The notes beneath the pieces were generated by a model. That model saw only the letters and a program-made list of their open reading frames with translations, did not search any database and was not told the origin of the DNA. Below are positions 42,966 through 52,420 of a stretch of DNA of 64,000 nucleotides, piece after piece (position 1 is the first letter of the stretch; the number at the start of each line of letters is the position of its first letter). Made by a program: the position numbers and the translations under genes. The stretch covers positions 496,001 through 560,000 of the forward strand of contig NZ_AP024888.1 of NCBI RefSeq assembly GCF_024346995.1, written 5' to 3'. Source of the stretch: Vibrio palustris (GTDB taxonomy: Bacteria; Pseudomonadota; Gammaproteobacteria; Enterobacterales; Vibrionaceae).

Positions 42966-45065
42966 TTAGAACGTTAACCCATAACCCAATGTGACAGTAC
43001 GTCCACGACCTTTGAAGTAAAAATCATCATTTTTATAAGCGCTTTGCGAGTAATACGTAAAGTAATCCTCGTTCAATAAATTGGCGACAGAGAACTTCAA
43101 CTGGCCAACCGGCAATTGATACTGCATTGATGCATCAACTAAGGTGTAGCCATCAAATTCTAACTCTTCATCATCAAATGAGCGGTCAAAGTTATGATTG
43201 GCTTGGAGCATTGTGGAAAATTTGTCATTCCATTGCGCTGTCCATGCAATACGTAAACGGTTTGGTGGGATATTCGCACCAGTGAGTTTGGTATCAACAT
43301 CACCATCACCATCGGTATCAGATTCCCCTTCAATATAAGAATAGCTAGTTTCTAATTGATGGATTGAATTTAGTTGATAACTCAATGAGGTTTCTATTCC
43401 TTTGATTTCCTTACGTTCGCGTTTAACAGTATACAAACCATCATTTTCCACGATACGGCTGCCAAGCTTAGAGTTGGATTCGTAATAACTGATTTCAAAA
43501 TGAATATTATCATTATTAAAGCGCAAACCACCTTCATAGTTATCGGTGACGATAGGCGAGAGATCGATCAGGCTGTTCACTGTTTGTCCGCTTTGACTGA
43601 CCCCACGTAATACTCGGCCGACATCGGGCATTCCAAACCCTTGCGAATAGTTAGCAAAGACACTGACTTGAGGCGTAAGTTTGAATACTGCACCAGCATT
43701 AAACACTGTTTTATCAAAGGTTGGTGAGCCACCACCGACGGACACACCGTTTCGCGCTGCCACGGTTTGGTAATCAGGGATATCGAGTTTAGCATGTTCA
43801 TAACGCGCACCAGACTGCAATACCAAGCGTTCAAATGGTTTGTATTCCAGTTGTACGAACGGTGCATAATTGTAGTATGTGGTTTCTGGCACATAAGTGC
43901 GATCCGTTAAGATCAATTTTTGGCTGGTGGTATCTTTGAGTAAATCGAGCCCTCCAGTGACTTTGAGTGGCTGTTCAAACAGATCTTGTTTTGATAGCGT
44001 GACTTTCGCCCCTATTTTATCTGATTCATTTTGCGATTGATCATAAATGGTTTCTGAAGTGGATGGGTCTTGGAAACTTGACGATGTCGTCGCACCGTAA
44101 CGCCCTTTAAAGCGTTGATAAAACGTTTGAGCTTTTAACGTCATACCTGATAAGTCGGTATCCGTATAAAGTAAGTTATAGGTTTCGACTTTATTAAAGG
44201 GAGCTTTCCCTTCCGGGCGCTGTTTGATTGAAGAGGTGGCGATCCCATTGGCGCGATCACCCGCTACGCCAGTGTAATTCATATCTCCTTTTAGTTGGTA
44301 GCGGTTGTAGGAGAACTGCAAATTTTGACTATCGCTAAACCAATATCCTAACTTCATAAAGCCATCATAGCTTTTTGAATCCATAATATCGCCACGTACG
44401 GTTGCCGCACCGATAGCGTCGCCGTCGCTATCTTGATAAATACCTTGTGCATCGCCTGTAATCGCAAACAGATAATCCCAATTATCTTTGGAGCCTTTGG
44501 CATTATAACTGGCGCGATACGAGGGAGAATCTGAATTAAGATGATTGGTTGGCATTGTCATTTGCACATTTACGTGCTGTTTTAGAGGCTCACTTGTATC
44601 ATTGGATTGCGTAATAAAGTTAATAATTGCCCCAGTCGCCCCCATACCATGAATGGCTGTAGCACCATGAATGACTTCAATGCGTTCAACCATGGATAAG
44701 TCGATAGTATGTGCAGAGCGACTTCCTTCGCGAAGTGGATTGGATTGCGGGACGCCATCAATCATATAAAGTACGGTACGACCACGGAAGGTTTGGCTAC
44801 TATTATTGAGCTTTTGAGTATTCGGCGAGTAAGCGGGTAGCAGATTTGATAATACTTGAGAACTATCAGAACTAATGGCTAACTGTTGCTGAATTTGTTT
44901 ATGGTTGATTACGGTAACGACTTGTGAAGAGTCTTGCCGAGTGGTATTCATTCGACTTGACTCAACGACATACGTATCCATTGGAACATCTTCCGCAATA
45001 GCATACAGCGGAGATAGGGTGAAAATAGTAAGTGGGACAATCAGTTTGTTTTTATATAGCGGCAT
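42966..45065 (-). CDS. TonB-dependent siderophore receptor
   Basis: 699-residue outer-membrane receptor, presumably for the ferric siderophore handled by the convergent ABC operon. Signal peptide about 1-24 (ending AIAE-D). A TonB-box-like DTYVVES follows at residues 30-36. The plug has RGRTVLYMIDGVPQSNPLREGS and VERIEVIHGATAIHGMGATGAIINFIT. The 22-strand barrel ends RGRTVTLGYGLTF with the terminal Phe. It resembles the IutA/CirA/catecholate receptor group generally; the ligand cannot be fixed. A Fur box lies just upstream. Confidence 0.93.
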   Translation of the reverse strand: MPLYKNKLIVPLTIFTLSPLYAIAEDVPMDTYVVESSRMNTTRQDSSQVVTVINHKQIQQQLAISSDSSQVLSNLLPAYSPNTQKLNNSSQTFRGRTVLYMIDGVPQSNPLREGSRSAHTIDLSMVERIEVIHGATAIHGMGATGAIINFITQSNDTSEPLKQHVNVQMTMPTNHLNSDSPSYRASYNAKGSKDNWDYLFAITGDAQGIYQDSDGDAIGAATVRGDIMDSKSYDGFMKLGYWFSDSQNLQFSYNRYQLKGDMNYTGVAGDRANGIATSSIKQRPEGKAPFNKVETYNLLYTDTDLSGMTLKAQTFYQRFKGRYGATTSSSFQDPSTSETIYDQSQNESDKIGAKVTLSKQDLFEQPLKVTGGLDLLKDTTSQKLILTDRTYVPETTYYNYAPFVQLEYKPFERLVLQSGARYEHAKLDIPDYQTVAARNGVSVGGGSPTFDKTVFNAGAVFKLTPQVSVFANYSQGFGMPDVGRVLRGVSQSGQTVNSLIDLSPIVTDNYEGGLRFNNDNIHFEISYYESNSKLGSRIVENDGLYTVKRERKEIKGIETSLSYQLNSIHQLETSYSYIEGESDTDGDGDVDTKLTGANIPPNRLRIAWTAQWNDKFSTMLQANHNFDRSFDDEELEFDGYTLVDASMQYQLPVGQLKFSVANLLNEDYFTYYSQSAYKNDDFYFKGRGRTVTLGYGLTF

Positions 45066-45418
45066 ATCAAGAGCCTTTTGGGGTCATTATTATAAGAAGG
45101 CTTATAGTAATGAAAACCGTTATCATTTGCATTGGTGTGATTGTGAAAAAATGCAACTTTGTGAACTAAATACGCAACATGCACATTTATGATAGGTCGA
45201 GACCTTCATCGTTGCCTTCTCAATAGACGTCGATAATCTTGTGTTTTTTATGAAGGTGTGCTTCTCTAATCTACTTTACTTTGTCGTATTGGTATCCATG
45301 GATGGCGCGCCAGGCATCTAACGAATTGAAATTTATGTCTTGATACAAATAGCAGCTCAACGCAGACGCCAGAATAATTTATCAATCGTCAATTTAACTA
45401 AAGATATTAAGGGTTATT
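45066..45418. other. Divergent region between receptor and ygfF
   Basis: Holds the Fur box at 45109-45127 for the receptor. On the minus strand a -35-like TTCACA lies 17 bases before GATAAC, which is inside the Fur box. The ygfF side has only a weak ribosome site (AAGGGTT) and no promoter I can pick with confidence. Confidence 0.5.
45109..45127 (-). promoter_or_regulatory. Fur box of the TonB receptor gene
   Basis: On the minus strand AATGATAACGGTTTTCATT, 19 bp, close to the GATAATGATAATCATTATC consensus (matching the ATGATAA and TTTTCATT portions). It lies about 44 bases before the receptor start. Confidence 0.72.
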
Positions 45419-46171
45419 ATGAATAAGAATAATGTGGTTTTGATTACTGGGGCCGGGCGTGGTATTGGTGCAGCATGTGCACGACTATTTGCCGAAAAAG
45501 GTTACGCGGTATGCATTAATTACAAATCCAATATCAATGCTGCGTCTGCTTTGGCTGATGAGATCATTTCCCTTGGCGGACAATGTATTACCGTTCAAGC
45601 GGATGTCTCTGACGAAAAAGAGGTTTCGCGCCTGTTTTCTACTATAGATAATGAGCTCGGTAATCTATCAGTTTTGATTAATAATGCCGGGATTCTTCGC
45701 CCACAGTCACGCCTAGAAGATATGAGTGCAGAAAGAATTAATACACTTTTGACAACCAATGTCACTAGTTACTTTCTTTGTTGTAAACAAGCAATTAAAC
45801 GTATGTCGTATCGACATTTTGGGCAAGGTGGCACGATTGTCAATGTCTCTTCTGGCGCAGCACGTACAGGCTCACCGAACGAATATATTGATTATGCAGC
45901 ATCGAAAGGAGCCATTGATACGTTAACGAAAGGACTCTCGCTTGAAGTGGCAGCGGAAGGTATCCGTGTTAACTGTGTCCGCCCTGGATTAATTCATACT
46001 GATATGCATGCCGATGGTGGTGAACCTGAGCGCATTAGTCGGTTACAGAGTAAAATACCGTTACAAAGAGGCGGTACACCTGAAGAAGTAGCTGAAGCGA
46101 TTTATTGGCTGGCCAGTGAGAAGTCATCGTTTTCGACAGGTAATTTTCTCGATCTCTCCGGTGGTTTATAA
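45419..46171 (+). CDS. ygfF: Short-chain dehydrogenase, YgfF-like
   Basis: 250-residue NAD(P)-dependent short-chain dehydrogenase. Cofactor motif TGAGRGIG (residues 10-17), NNAG at about 88-91, catalytic Ser in NVSSGAARTG and Tyr-x3-Lys in DYAASKGA. Phrases like NVTSYFLCCKQAIKRM and LSLEVAAEGIRVNCVRPGLIHTDMHADGGEPE (partly quoted) match E. coli YgfF, an uncharacterised glucose-1-dehydrogenase-like enzyme. It stands alone. Substrate unknown. Confidence 0.9.
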   Translation: MNKNNVVLITGAGRGIGAACARLFAEKGYAVCINYKSNINAASALADEIISLGGQCITVQADVSDEKEVSRLFSTIDNELGNLSVLINNAGILRPQSRLEDMSAERINTLLTTNVTSYFLCCKQAIKRMSYRHFGQGGTIVNVSSGAARTGSPNEYIDYAASKGAIDTLTKGLSLEVAAEGIRVNCVRPGLIHTDMHADGGEPERISRLQSKIPLQRGGTPEEVAEAIYWLASEKSSFSTGNFLDLSGGL

Positions 46172-46305
46172 TCCATAGGTAGAGTGGGGGTAAAGCGAGA
46201 TAGTGGCGATGAAATAAATTGTGACGCGGTCACTTATCAACACCACGGACCGCATAGAGTTCAATGTGTGTTTAGGATATAATGTTTTGTTTCAAAGGGA
46301 TCTCC

Positions 46306-46659
46306 ATGATGGAAATGCTCATTATTTCATCTGAACAGCAAATGCGTTTAATTATGTTGTTTAGTCGTAATCTAGCCAAGCAATCAGATAAAGCATTAAT
46401 TAAAGATTTAGGTGCTCATCCTGTTACTTCTAGTGCTTATCCGGCATTTAAAGCCGCCACTGATCTGCGTGTCGAGCGTATTACTCTTCCCGTGGGAGAT
46501 GATAAAAATGCGGCTTTAGAAGGAGGTGATTTTTTATATCGTTACTTGGCGAAAGGTTACATTTGTTTGGGTGAACACAAAGGTGATCCTAAACCTAACC
46601 TTGCAGCATGGGGCGTACGCTCTATTCGCAAGTTACCGAAAGTTGGCTTTGGATTATAA
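46306..46659 (+). CDS. Conserved-looking hypothetical protein
   Basis: 117-residue soluble protein I do not recognise. The start at 46306 is chosen for AAGGGA six bases upstream; an upstream frame opening at 46282 lacks a site. It is basic, with no signal or membrane segment. The middle (DLRVERITLPVGDDKNAALEGGDFLYRY) and the end (GDPKPNLAAWGVRSIRKLPKVGFGL) look like a compact alpha/beta fold, and codon use matches neighbours, so I regard it as real. A strong terminator follows. Confidence 0.65.
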   Translation: MMEMLIISSEQQMRLIMLFSRNLAKQSDKALIKDLGAHPVTSSAYPAFKAATDLRVERITLPVGDDKNAALEGGDFLYRYLAKGYICLGEHKGDPKPNLAAWGVRSIRKLPKVGFGL

Positions 46660-46700
46660 GCCGTTACTACTCGTACCGCCTGTCACTCATTTTTAGCCTG

Positions 46701-46728
46701 AAAAACGATCCTGATGGATCGTTTTTTT
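46701..46728 (+). terminator. Rho-independent terminator
   Basis: AAAAACGATCC (46701-46711), TGAT loop, GGATCGTTTTT (46716-46726), T-run to 46729. Perfect 11-bp stem. Confidence 0.92.
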
Positions 46729-46934
46729 TCGGTGATTCAATGTATGGGCGCATTGTTCTAAAGAGTCAGTTCTTTATCATTATTTATTTGCTATTGATTA
46801 CAACTATTCTCATTTTTAATAAATATGATGATTGCTCATACTAAATATTAAAATAGTTTAACTTATTGATAATAATCTTGTTCTATTAATATATTTGTAT
46901 GATACATTATCGTTTTTACATGGAATTGACATAG

Positions 46935-47549
46935 ATGAAAGGTTCAAAAGCATTATTTGCAGCGGCGGCTCTCTTTTCTAGTACAACTTGTTACGCTCAA
47001 GCAGATAACTTCGTTAGACAGACTGGTGACCAATTTTATATTGGTGCCGATTTAGCGTTTTCCAACACTGTCGAGCTTGATGTTGATGGTAGCTCTGGTG
47101 ATGATCATAGCGACATGGGCTATAACATTGTTGCCGGGTATGAATTCAATACTCATGATGTAGTAAAGACTAGCATTGAAGCGGAATATAGAAAGTTCGG
47201 TGACGCGGACTATTCAGATTCTGGAGATTACCTACACTTAGATTCACATGCGTACTTTATTAATTTTAAAGCGCACCTATTTGTGCTTGATGATTTCGGA
47301 AACTTTTATCTTGCGCCTATGATTGGTATTGGGCAGATGTCGATAGACAGTAAAAGCTCGATGCCGCAACTGAATGTCGATAAAGATCGCTTTGCTTATC
47401 AGGTTGGGGCGGAGCTTGGCATACGTTTTCGTAAAAACTTTGATGTGCATTTAGGTTATCGTTCAATGTATAGTCAATTCACCGTTAATGATTCTGACGT
47501 TGATATCAATATGCGTGATATTTATGCTGGTGTGCGCTATTTCTTTTGA
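46935..47549 (+). CDS. Small outer-membrane beta-barrel protein
   Basis: 204-residue exported barrel of the OmpX/OmpA-like (OMP_b-brl) group. Signal peptide about 1-22 (ALFAAAALFSSTTCYA). Eight likely amphipathic strands follow, including DQFYIGADLAF, GYNIVAGYEF, SIEAEYRKF, FRKNFDVHLGYRSMY and the closing DIYAGVRYFF, ending in Phe as barrel proteins do. Function unknown; such proteins act in adhesion or envelope protection in other species. Confidence 0.85.
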   Translation: MKGSKALFAAAALFSSTTCYAQADNFVRQTGDQFYIGADLAFSNTVELDVDGSSGDDHSDMGYNIVAGYEFNTHDVVKTSIEAEYRKFGDADYSDSGDYLHLDSHAYFINFKAHLFVLDDFGNFYLAPMIGIGQMSIDSKSSMPQLNVDKDRFAYQVGAELGIRFRKNFDVHLGYRSMYSQFTVNDSDVDINMRDIYAGVRYFF

Positions 47550-47873
47550 TATAGGGCGCAAGATAGCACTATAGAAAGTCAGTCGTAAGTTTCTTTATGT
47601 CGTATTTATAGTGATAGTAAGTTTGAGCACGGGGTCAGTGTATATGCATGTCGTCTCATTATCTTATGAGTGTGAAATAATTTAATGAGGCGTATTTTTG
47701 CGCACTCATTATTTTGAGTAAAACACGATGATAAGGTTATTGTTGTCGTGTTTTAATCAGAGCATGGAGTATATTCCTTGCAAACTTGCGCAAGCGAGAT
47801 ATTAATGACTGCTTACGCAGACTTTATTCGCTTGGCTATCTAAAAGTAGGCGGCTGGTGGTTAATATTCAGAT
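47550..47873. other. Gene-free interval with a terminator-like hairpin
   Basis: Between the barrel gene and the convergent GGDEF gene. It contains AAAACACGA (47720-47728) and TCGTGTTTT (47746-47754), nine perfect pairs with a 17-nt loop and short A/T tracts, a plausible shared terminator. The rest is AT-rich with no supported frame. Confidence 0.5.
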
Positions 47874-49031
47874 CTAATTCAATTCTTCCCAGCCGATCAC
47901 ACAGTTACGTCCGGCATGCTTGGCTCGATAGAGCGATAGATCGGCTTCTTTTATTGTTGCTTTTAGTTCATTATTCGCCGTTAAGATACTGTAGCCAATA
48001 CTGATTGTGAGTTTCATTTCTTCATTATCTGCTTGGATCATGATTTGGGCAACCTTGGCTCTTAATGCCTCTAAATAAGTTGTAGGATTGATTCTTATTG
48101 GAATATAAAGAATAAATTCTTCGCCGCCGTAGCGCCCAAATAGCATATCCGAATGTAGAGACTCAGTAATAGTTTCCGCCAATTTTTGAATGGCGTCATC
48201 GCCAATATCATGCCCAAACTTATCATTCATTAATTTGAACAAATCGATATCGATTAATGCGATATAACCATGCGCATGACGACTCAGCATCAGTTGTTTA
48301 ATTTGCTCATAAAAATAGCGGCGATTATGGATGCCAGTCAGTTCGTCATGTATCGAACGTTGGTAGTGCATACGCACTTGGTCGAACATAAAAAGTGACA
48401 GTAAGGCACCTAAGGCAATGAATAACACCATATTCTGACTCATCATCACTGTGGTAACGAACATATACGGGTAATTTTGACTTAAAGTAATCATCGTGAT
48501 GAGCGGTAGTGCAATGATGACGATCATTGCTAACAAGGTGAAAATAATAATATTTTCACCAGTATTATTTTTGGAATACGACTTTAAACCAATCGATAAT
48601 GTATAGACTAAGATCGTGACATTATTAATGTATGCCAGTATGACCCGAAATAGAAGGCTATCTTGGTTATAAACAAATAACATTACTTGAGATAATGAAA
48701 ATAGACACATATGCGCAAATATGAATAGTATTTTTTGTCGTGTGATAGCATGTTTATACCAAGCCTGAACTCCGAGACTCAGGAAATAGAAAATCAACAG
48801 ATAAATCGCATTAGATAATGCGATAGAGTAAATAGGGTCGACCCAATTACGCATCAATAAAAGCAAGTGAGCCGTACCAATAGATAAGAAAAATAGTAAG
48901 AAGCAGCGTGCGGCGACTTTTTTGTTATTTTCTAATTTACGACTGACACCGTACATATATAGGCAACCAACCGCAGAAAATGCGTAACAACAAATAATAT
49001 TGGAGAGAAATACAAGGTTGGTGTAGTCCAC
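47874..49031 (-). CDS. Membrane diguanylate cyclase with GGEEF domain
   Basis: 385 residues: about seven to eight transmembrane helices (1-215) followed by a GGDEF domain beginning near DELTGIHNRRYFYEQ. The active-site motif GGEEF is canonical and the IDLFKLMNDKFGHDIGDDAIQ helix is complete, so active c-di-GMP synthesis is predicted. The I-site is absent: the position of RxxD reads LHSD, so product inhibition through that site should be lost, unlike the cyclase at 20965-22653. The membrane input domain looks like an MASE-type sensor but I cannot assign the subtype. Confidence 0.9.
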   Translation of the reverse strand: MDYTNLVFLSNIICCYAFSAVGCLYMYGVSRKLENNKKVAARCFLLFFLSIGTAHLLLLMRNWVDPIYSIALSNAIYLLIFYFLSLGVQAWYKHAITRQKILFIFAHMCLFSLSQVMLFVYNQDSLLFRVILAYINNVTILVYTLSIGLKSYSKNNTGENIIIFTLLAMIVIIALPLITMITLSQNYPYMFVTTVMMSQNMVLFIALGALLSLFMFDQVRMHYQRSIHDELTGIHNRRYFYEQIKQLMLSRHAHGYIALIDIDLFKLMNDKFGHDIGDDAIQKLAETITESLHSDMLFGRYGGEEFILYIPIRINPTTYLEALRAKVAQIMIQADNEEMKLTISIGYSILTANNELKATIKEADLSLYRAKHAGRNCVIGWEELN

Positions 49032-49688
49032 AAAATAAATCCACTATGTCACTTTAAGCCAGTATCGATGTCAGTCATAATAGTAACATGATTGAGAATT
49101 GTCGCATTATTGCGACCGACCTGACTATTGTTAATTAAATATTACATGACGCTCAAACGACAACATAAAAAATTAATCAGTCATATCCGTCTATTTAAAC
49201 GCGCAAAAATGCTTTTCAGCTACATACAGATGCTCAATAAACCAGCTATTAGGCATTAATTTTCGCATAATACCTGAATATAATAGGTAAGTCACTGTCA
49301 CTTTTATATCTATCAGTTCGGTAATCGGTTTTTTTTATACATTAATATAAAAACCATAGGTTTATCGTCTACTTTTTTTAATCATCATATCGATGATATT
49401 TAGCGAAGTTAACCCTTATTATTACTTTTGGAAAAAACTATAAGTAAGCTAAAGGTGATACATTAATCACTGTCGCAGCCTATTACAGAGCAAGCCTTAA
49501 GCAACTGGTTTGCTAATGTACGGGTGTATGAAGGAACAGACGATAAGCAAGCTTTTGCGTGCAGCAACAGTGGCTTTACGTTATCGTACTCAGAGGATAC
49601 GGTATTGGAGCAATATTTCTGAATCTTAATGGTTTAGCTATTTTTTTTAGTCAGTTATGTCTTTTAATTACAGGTATGGAGTGAATAC
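49032..49688. other. Mostly gene-free interval
   Basis: About 650 bases. The first 430 are very AT-rich (including T/A runs near 49320-49390) with no feature I can name; the end holds the coding remnant described at 49467-49622. Confidence 0.45.
49467..49622 (+). pseudogene. Possible C-terminal gene remnant without a start
   Basis: A stop at 49464 is followed by about 51 sense codons (including QALSNWFANVRVYEG and SGFTLSYSEDTVLEQYF) ending at TGA 49620-49622. The composition looks protein-like, yet there is no ATG/GTG/TTG with a ribosome site. It may be the tail of a decayed gene. I do not recognise the family. Confidence 0.3.
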
Positions 49689-50285
49689 ATGGATGTGTTC
49701 TTGCAAGTATGGGGTGGCCTTTTTTACCTTGCCAACAAAGGGCTGTTTTCGGTTGCTGAGACACAGCATTCGACTCAACGACAACGTCGACTGAAAATTA
49801 TCGGGTGGCTTGTGTACATCCTAGGCGTTCCGCCATGGGTTATTATTTTAGTAGGACATGATAACTGGATTGCAGCCTCGATTGAAGCTGGAGGAATTCC
49901 GGCGATGGTGTTTGGTTTATATGTTTTAGTCAAGCAAGAGGCGCTGAACCCGCTTTTCGATAAACTCACGTCTCTAATCACCTATTGTTTTATCCTGTTT
50001 GGTGTCAGCTATAGTTTTTATGAATATGGCGGTATTACGTCAGTGACTCAATGGTTAGAAATGGGCGTTATGGTTGGTTTTCTGTTAGGTGGGTATTTAT
50101 TGGCTAAAGGACATATTGGCGGATGGTTGTGTTTTGCCGTTATGAATCTCTCTATGGGCAGTTTGATGTTGCTCCAGGGCAAGCCGATTTTAGCGATACA
50201 GCAAGGGGTATCACTGTGTTTTGTGCTCTTTGGGTTACTCACGATGTATCGCAATCAAAAGGCTCATACGGTTACTGATACATAA
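49689..50285 (+). CDS. Hypothetical inner-membrane protein
   Basis: 198 residues with about six transmembrane helices and short loops. There is a positively charged loop after the first segment (STQRQRRLK). The overall plan and WGGLFYLANKGLFSVAE / YVLVKQE segments loosely recall PnuC-like small transporters, but the family motifs are not clear and I leave it unassigned. The ATG follows an AGGTATGGAG ribosome-site region. No coupled neighbours; the next gene is on the other strand. Confidence 0.7.
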   Translation: MDVFLQVWGGLFYLANKGLFSVAETQHSTQRQRRLKIIGWLVYILGVPPWVIILVGHDNWIAASIEAGGIPAMVFGLYVLVKQEALNPLFDKLTSLITYCFILFGVSYSFYEYGGITSVTQWLEMGVMVGFLLGGYLLAKGHIGGWLCFAVMNLSMGSLMLLQGKPILAIQQGVSLCFVLFGLLTMYRNQKAHTVTDT

Positions 50286-50326
50286 AGCAAAGGTACGCTA
50301 GATAAGCGCTTTGTGGGGCGCGTTGT

Positions 50327-51115
50327 TCAACGTTTATCAAAAAAATCTTTATTGCGGATATAGCGACTCATCAGATGATAAGAGAAAGGACGAAATAGCC
50401 ACGATAATATGGTTCGACCTAAGCGTATCACAGCAGGGGTATTATGATAGATTTTACCGTTGTGGAGCCATAGTAGACGTCCGACGTGCCAATAGTAACC
50501 AGGCAGCATGGGCAAAAAGGTTACGATATCAAGATCACAGCAAATTCGGTAAGTTTTATGGTGTAAGCGGTATCGCCGATGCATTTTCCATCCGCCGATG
50601 GCAGGCTGACCAAAAGTGACGACACGTTTAATGGTTTTTGGATAACGGATGTCTATTATATCTGCCAGTACACAGCCAATCGCGCCTCCAGAAGAATGAC
50701 CAGTTACCGTGATACGTTTTCCTTCTTTAATGCGAGGAGCGAGGTAGCGCATCACTTGTTCAAAGACTGAAACGTTTGACGTAGTGCCGCCCCCTTTGGG
50801 TTGGCTAGGTTGCGTCAGTAAATGACAAAATCCCGCATGAATGGGGTAAGGCACGGGGAGCGTTGAGTGACGCACTTTATGGATGGCAAAATTCCATAGC
50901 CAATCGCTGATGGAGTGAGAACCTTTAATGATGACAATAACTTCTTCATCTCTTTGGCTCCAGACTATCCGGATCATAATTTTGCCATGCTGGTTATAGA
51001 CGATTTGTTGTCCTTTCGGATCAAAGCCATAACGAGTGTGTTTAAATACCCTCGGATAAGCAAGCTGACATAGTACGGCATAACGCTCATATTGATAGCG
51101 CTTTAAACGTTTCAA
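50327..51115 (-). CDS. Class 3 lipase-family protein
   Basis: 262-residue alpha/beta hydrolase of the fungal-type lipase 3 family. The nucleophile elbow is TVTGHSSGGAIG (GHSSG), about residue 143, followed by the family's VTFGQPAIGG strand. Aspartate and His partners would be in LDIVTFLP and near PGYYWHVGRL. No signal peptide is visible, so it is probably cytoplasmic or exported by another route. Substrate unknown. Confidence 0.85.
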   Translation of the reverse strand: MKRLKRYQYERYAVLCQLAYPRVFKHTRYGFDPKGQQIVYNQHGKIMIRIVWSQRDEEVIVIIKGSHSISDWLWNFAIHKVRHSTLPVPYPIHAGFCHLLTQPSQPKGGGTTSNVSVFEQVMRYLAPRIKEGKRITVTGHSSGGAIGCVLADIIDIRYPKTIKRVVTFGQPAIGGWKMHRRYRLHHKTYRICCDLDIVTFLPMLPGYYWHVGRLLWLHNGKIYHNTPAVIRLGRTILSWLFRPFSYHLMSRYIRNKDFFDKR

Positions 51116-51230
51116 AATAGATGCCTGACACTCGTTCTCATACTTGGAGTGTGTCAGGGGCGGATGACGTTACTATGACGTCCAGGTTAAACGACAACTG
51201 GTTGTGCAGGTTTTGGTGTATGGCGTGGTA

Positions 51231-51887
51231 TCAATCCCACTGAAGCACTGCGTAAAGCTGAATATATTTACGAACTAACTGTTGGTTACGAGAACGCTTT
51301 AGAGGATGTCCGTATTTTAAATAGCATGGGCGTATATGAAACATCGTATCCAACGTTTGCGTCATTTGCGATTCGCTTTCATACAATGTGATGCCTTGGG
51401 TTTTATATTCGTCCAGTTCATCGGGTAGTTGTCCGGTCCACCAATGGAGTAACTCACGGCTATTGTGGCTGCGACTGATCCAATGATCGGTCAGGATCAG
51501 CAATAAATCATTGGGTTGTAAACCATACCCATATTCTTCTTTCCATACGGCAATTTCACGCATAAGTTTATTACGGCATGCAACGCTCGCACTTGCCATA
51601 TGATGAGTGATAATCCATACGGTACCAATGTCACTGCTTACTCGATAATGATGAGGTTGATCGTGTCGATTGGCTGATTCAATCGCATCGAAGTGACAAC
51701 TATGCCCAAACTCTACCAATGTACGCGCTAAACGGCGAGAAAATGCCATGCCTAGATGATGATTACTCATACCTTGATTGTGTATTGAAGGGTAATGTTT
51801 TTCACAGAGTTTCAAACAATCAACTTGAAACTCGTTAACACTTTGCGTAACGATATCCAACAACAAAGCAGACGACTCCTTGTACAC
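51231..51887 (-). CDS. Hypothetical protein
   Basis: 218 residues, soluble, His- and Trp-rich, with no motif I recognise. A segment RRLARTLVEFGHSCHFDAIES then YRVSSDIGTVWIITHHMASASVACRNKLMREI (quoted in part) looks like an alpha/beta fold. It lies upstream of the lipase on the same strand with a 115-base gap; a hairpin CCTGACAC-N19-GTGTCAGG (51124-51158) sits between them, so cotranscription is uncertain. Confidence 0.65.
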   Translation of the reverse strand: MYKESSALLLDIVTQSVNEFQVDCLKLCEKHYPSIHNQGMSNHHLGMAFSRRLARTLVEFGHSCHFDAIESANRHDQPHHYRVSSDIGTVWIITHHMASASVACRNKLMREIAVWKEEYGYGLQPNDLLLILTDHWISRSHNSRELLHWWTGQLPDELDEYKTQGITLYESESQMTQTLDTMFHIRPCYLKYGHPLKRSRNQQLVRKYIQLYAVLQWD

Positions 51888-52022
51888 TTAATAGTGATAG
51901 ATGATTTCATAGAACGATAGACGATGATTTAGATGCCACAACATGTGTGACGACTATAAGCGTAGCTGATAAGTGGCGCAATTTTTTAATAAAAAATAAG
52001 TAGACGATATCACGTATATCAT

Positions 52023-52232
52023 TCACTTACCTGAATGTTGCCTACAGATTGCTTCGCGCCCGACCAAACGATCCTTATGATCAATCGAAATAAATTTAAT
52101 ACGTTCGGGGATTGACGAGAAATCGGCTGCGATTAAACGATATCGACATAAACGTCGCGCTTTCGGCTGGCAGTAACATAGTGGATAGTTAATACGCAGT
52201 TGCAAACAATAAGCATGAAGAGAAAAGCGCAT
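52023..52232 (-). CDS. Small Cys/Arg-rich hypothetical protein (uncertain)
   Basis: 69 residues with several Cys in the first half (CLQLRINYPLCYCQP, then RRLCRYR) and a compact tail (FISIDHKDRLVGREAICRQ). The cysteine pattern could bind a metal. There is no clear ribosome site before the ATG at 52232, so this may not be a real gene; the lack of any other gene in this interval leaves room for it. Confidence 0.35.
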   Translation of the reverse strand: MRFSLHAYCLQLRINYPLCYCQPKARRLCRYRLIAADFSSIPERIKFISIDHKDRLVGREAICRQHSGK

Positions 52233-52420
52233 GTTTCATACTAATTGCATAACAAATCAGCGATTTACAGTCCTAACTACAGGTGAAAATACGCCAAATA
52301 AACAGAAAAGGCGTTAGCGCTACAAAGTCGTACCAATATTCGATATGCTATTGCGGTCTTATTTGGCGGTTCACTGGAGAGTGTTCATTGTGCCGCATAG
52401 AAAAAGGAGCGTCTCTCTAC

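Noticed and set aside
47786..48004. Short frame with NDCLRRLYSLGYLKVGGWW
   Set aside because: It overlaps the end of the GGDEF gene on the other strand, lacks a ribosome site, and most of it is antisense coding.
50311..50619. Plus-strand frame over the lipase gene
   Set aside because: Entirely antisense to a gene with clear catalytic motifs; no independent support.
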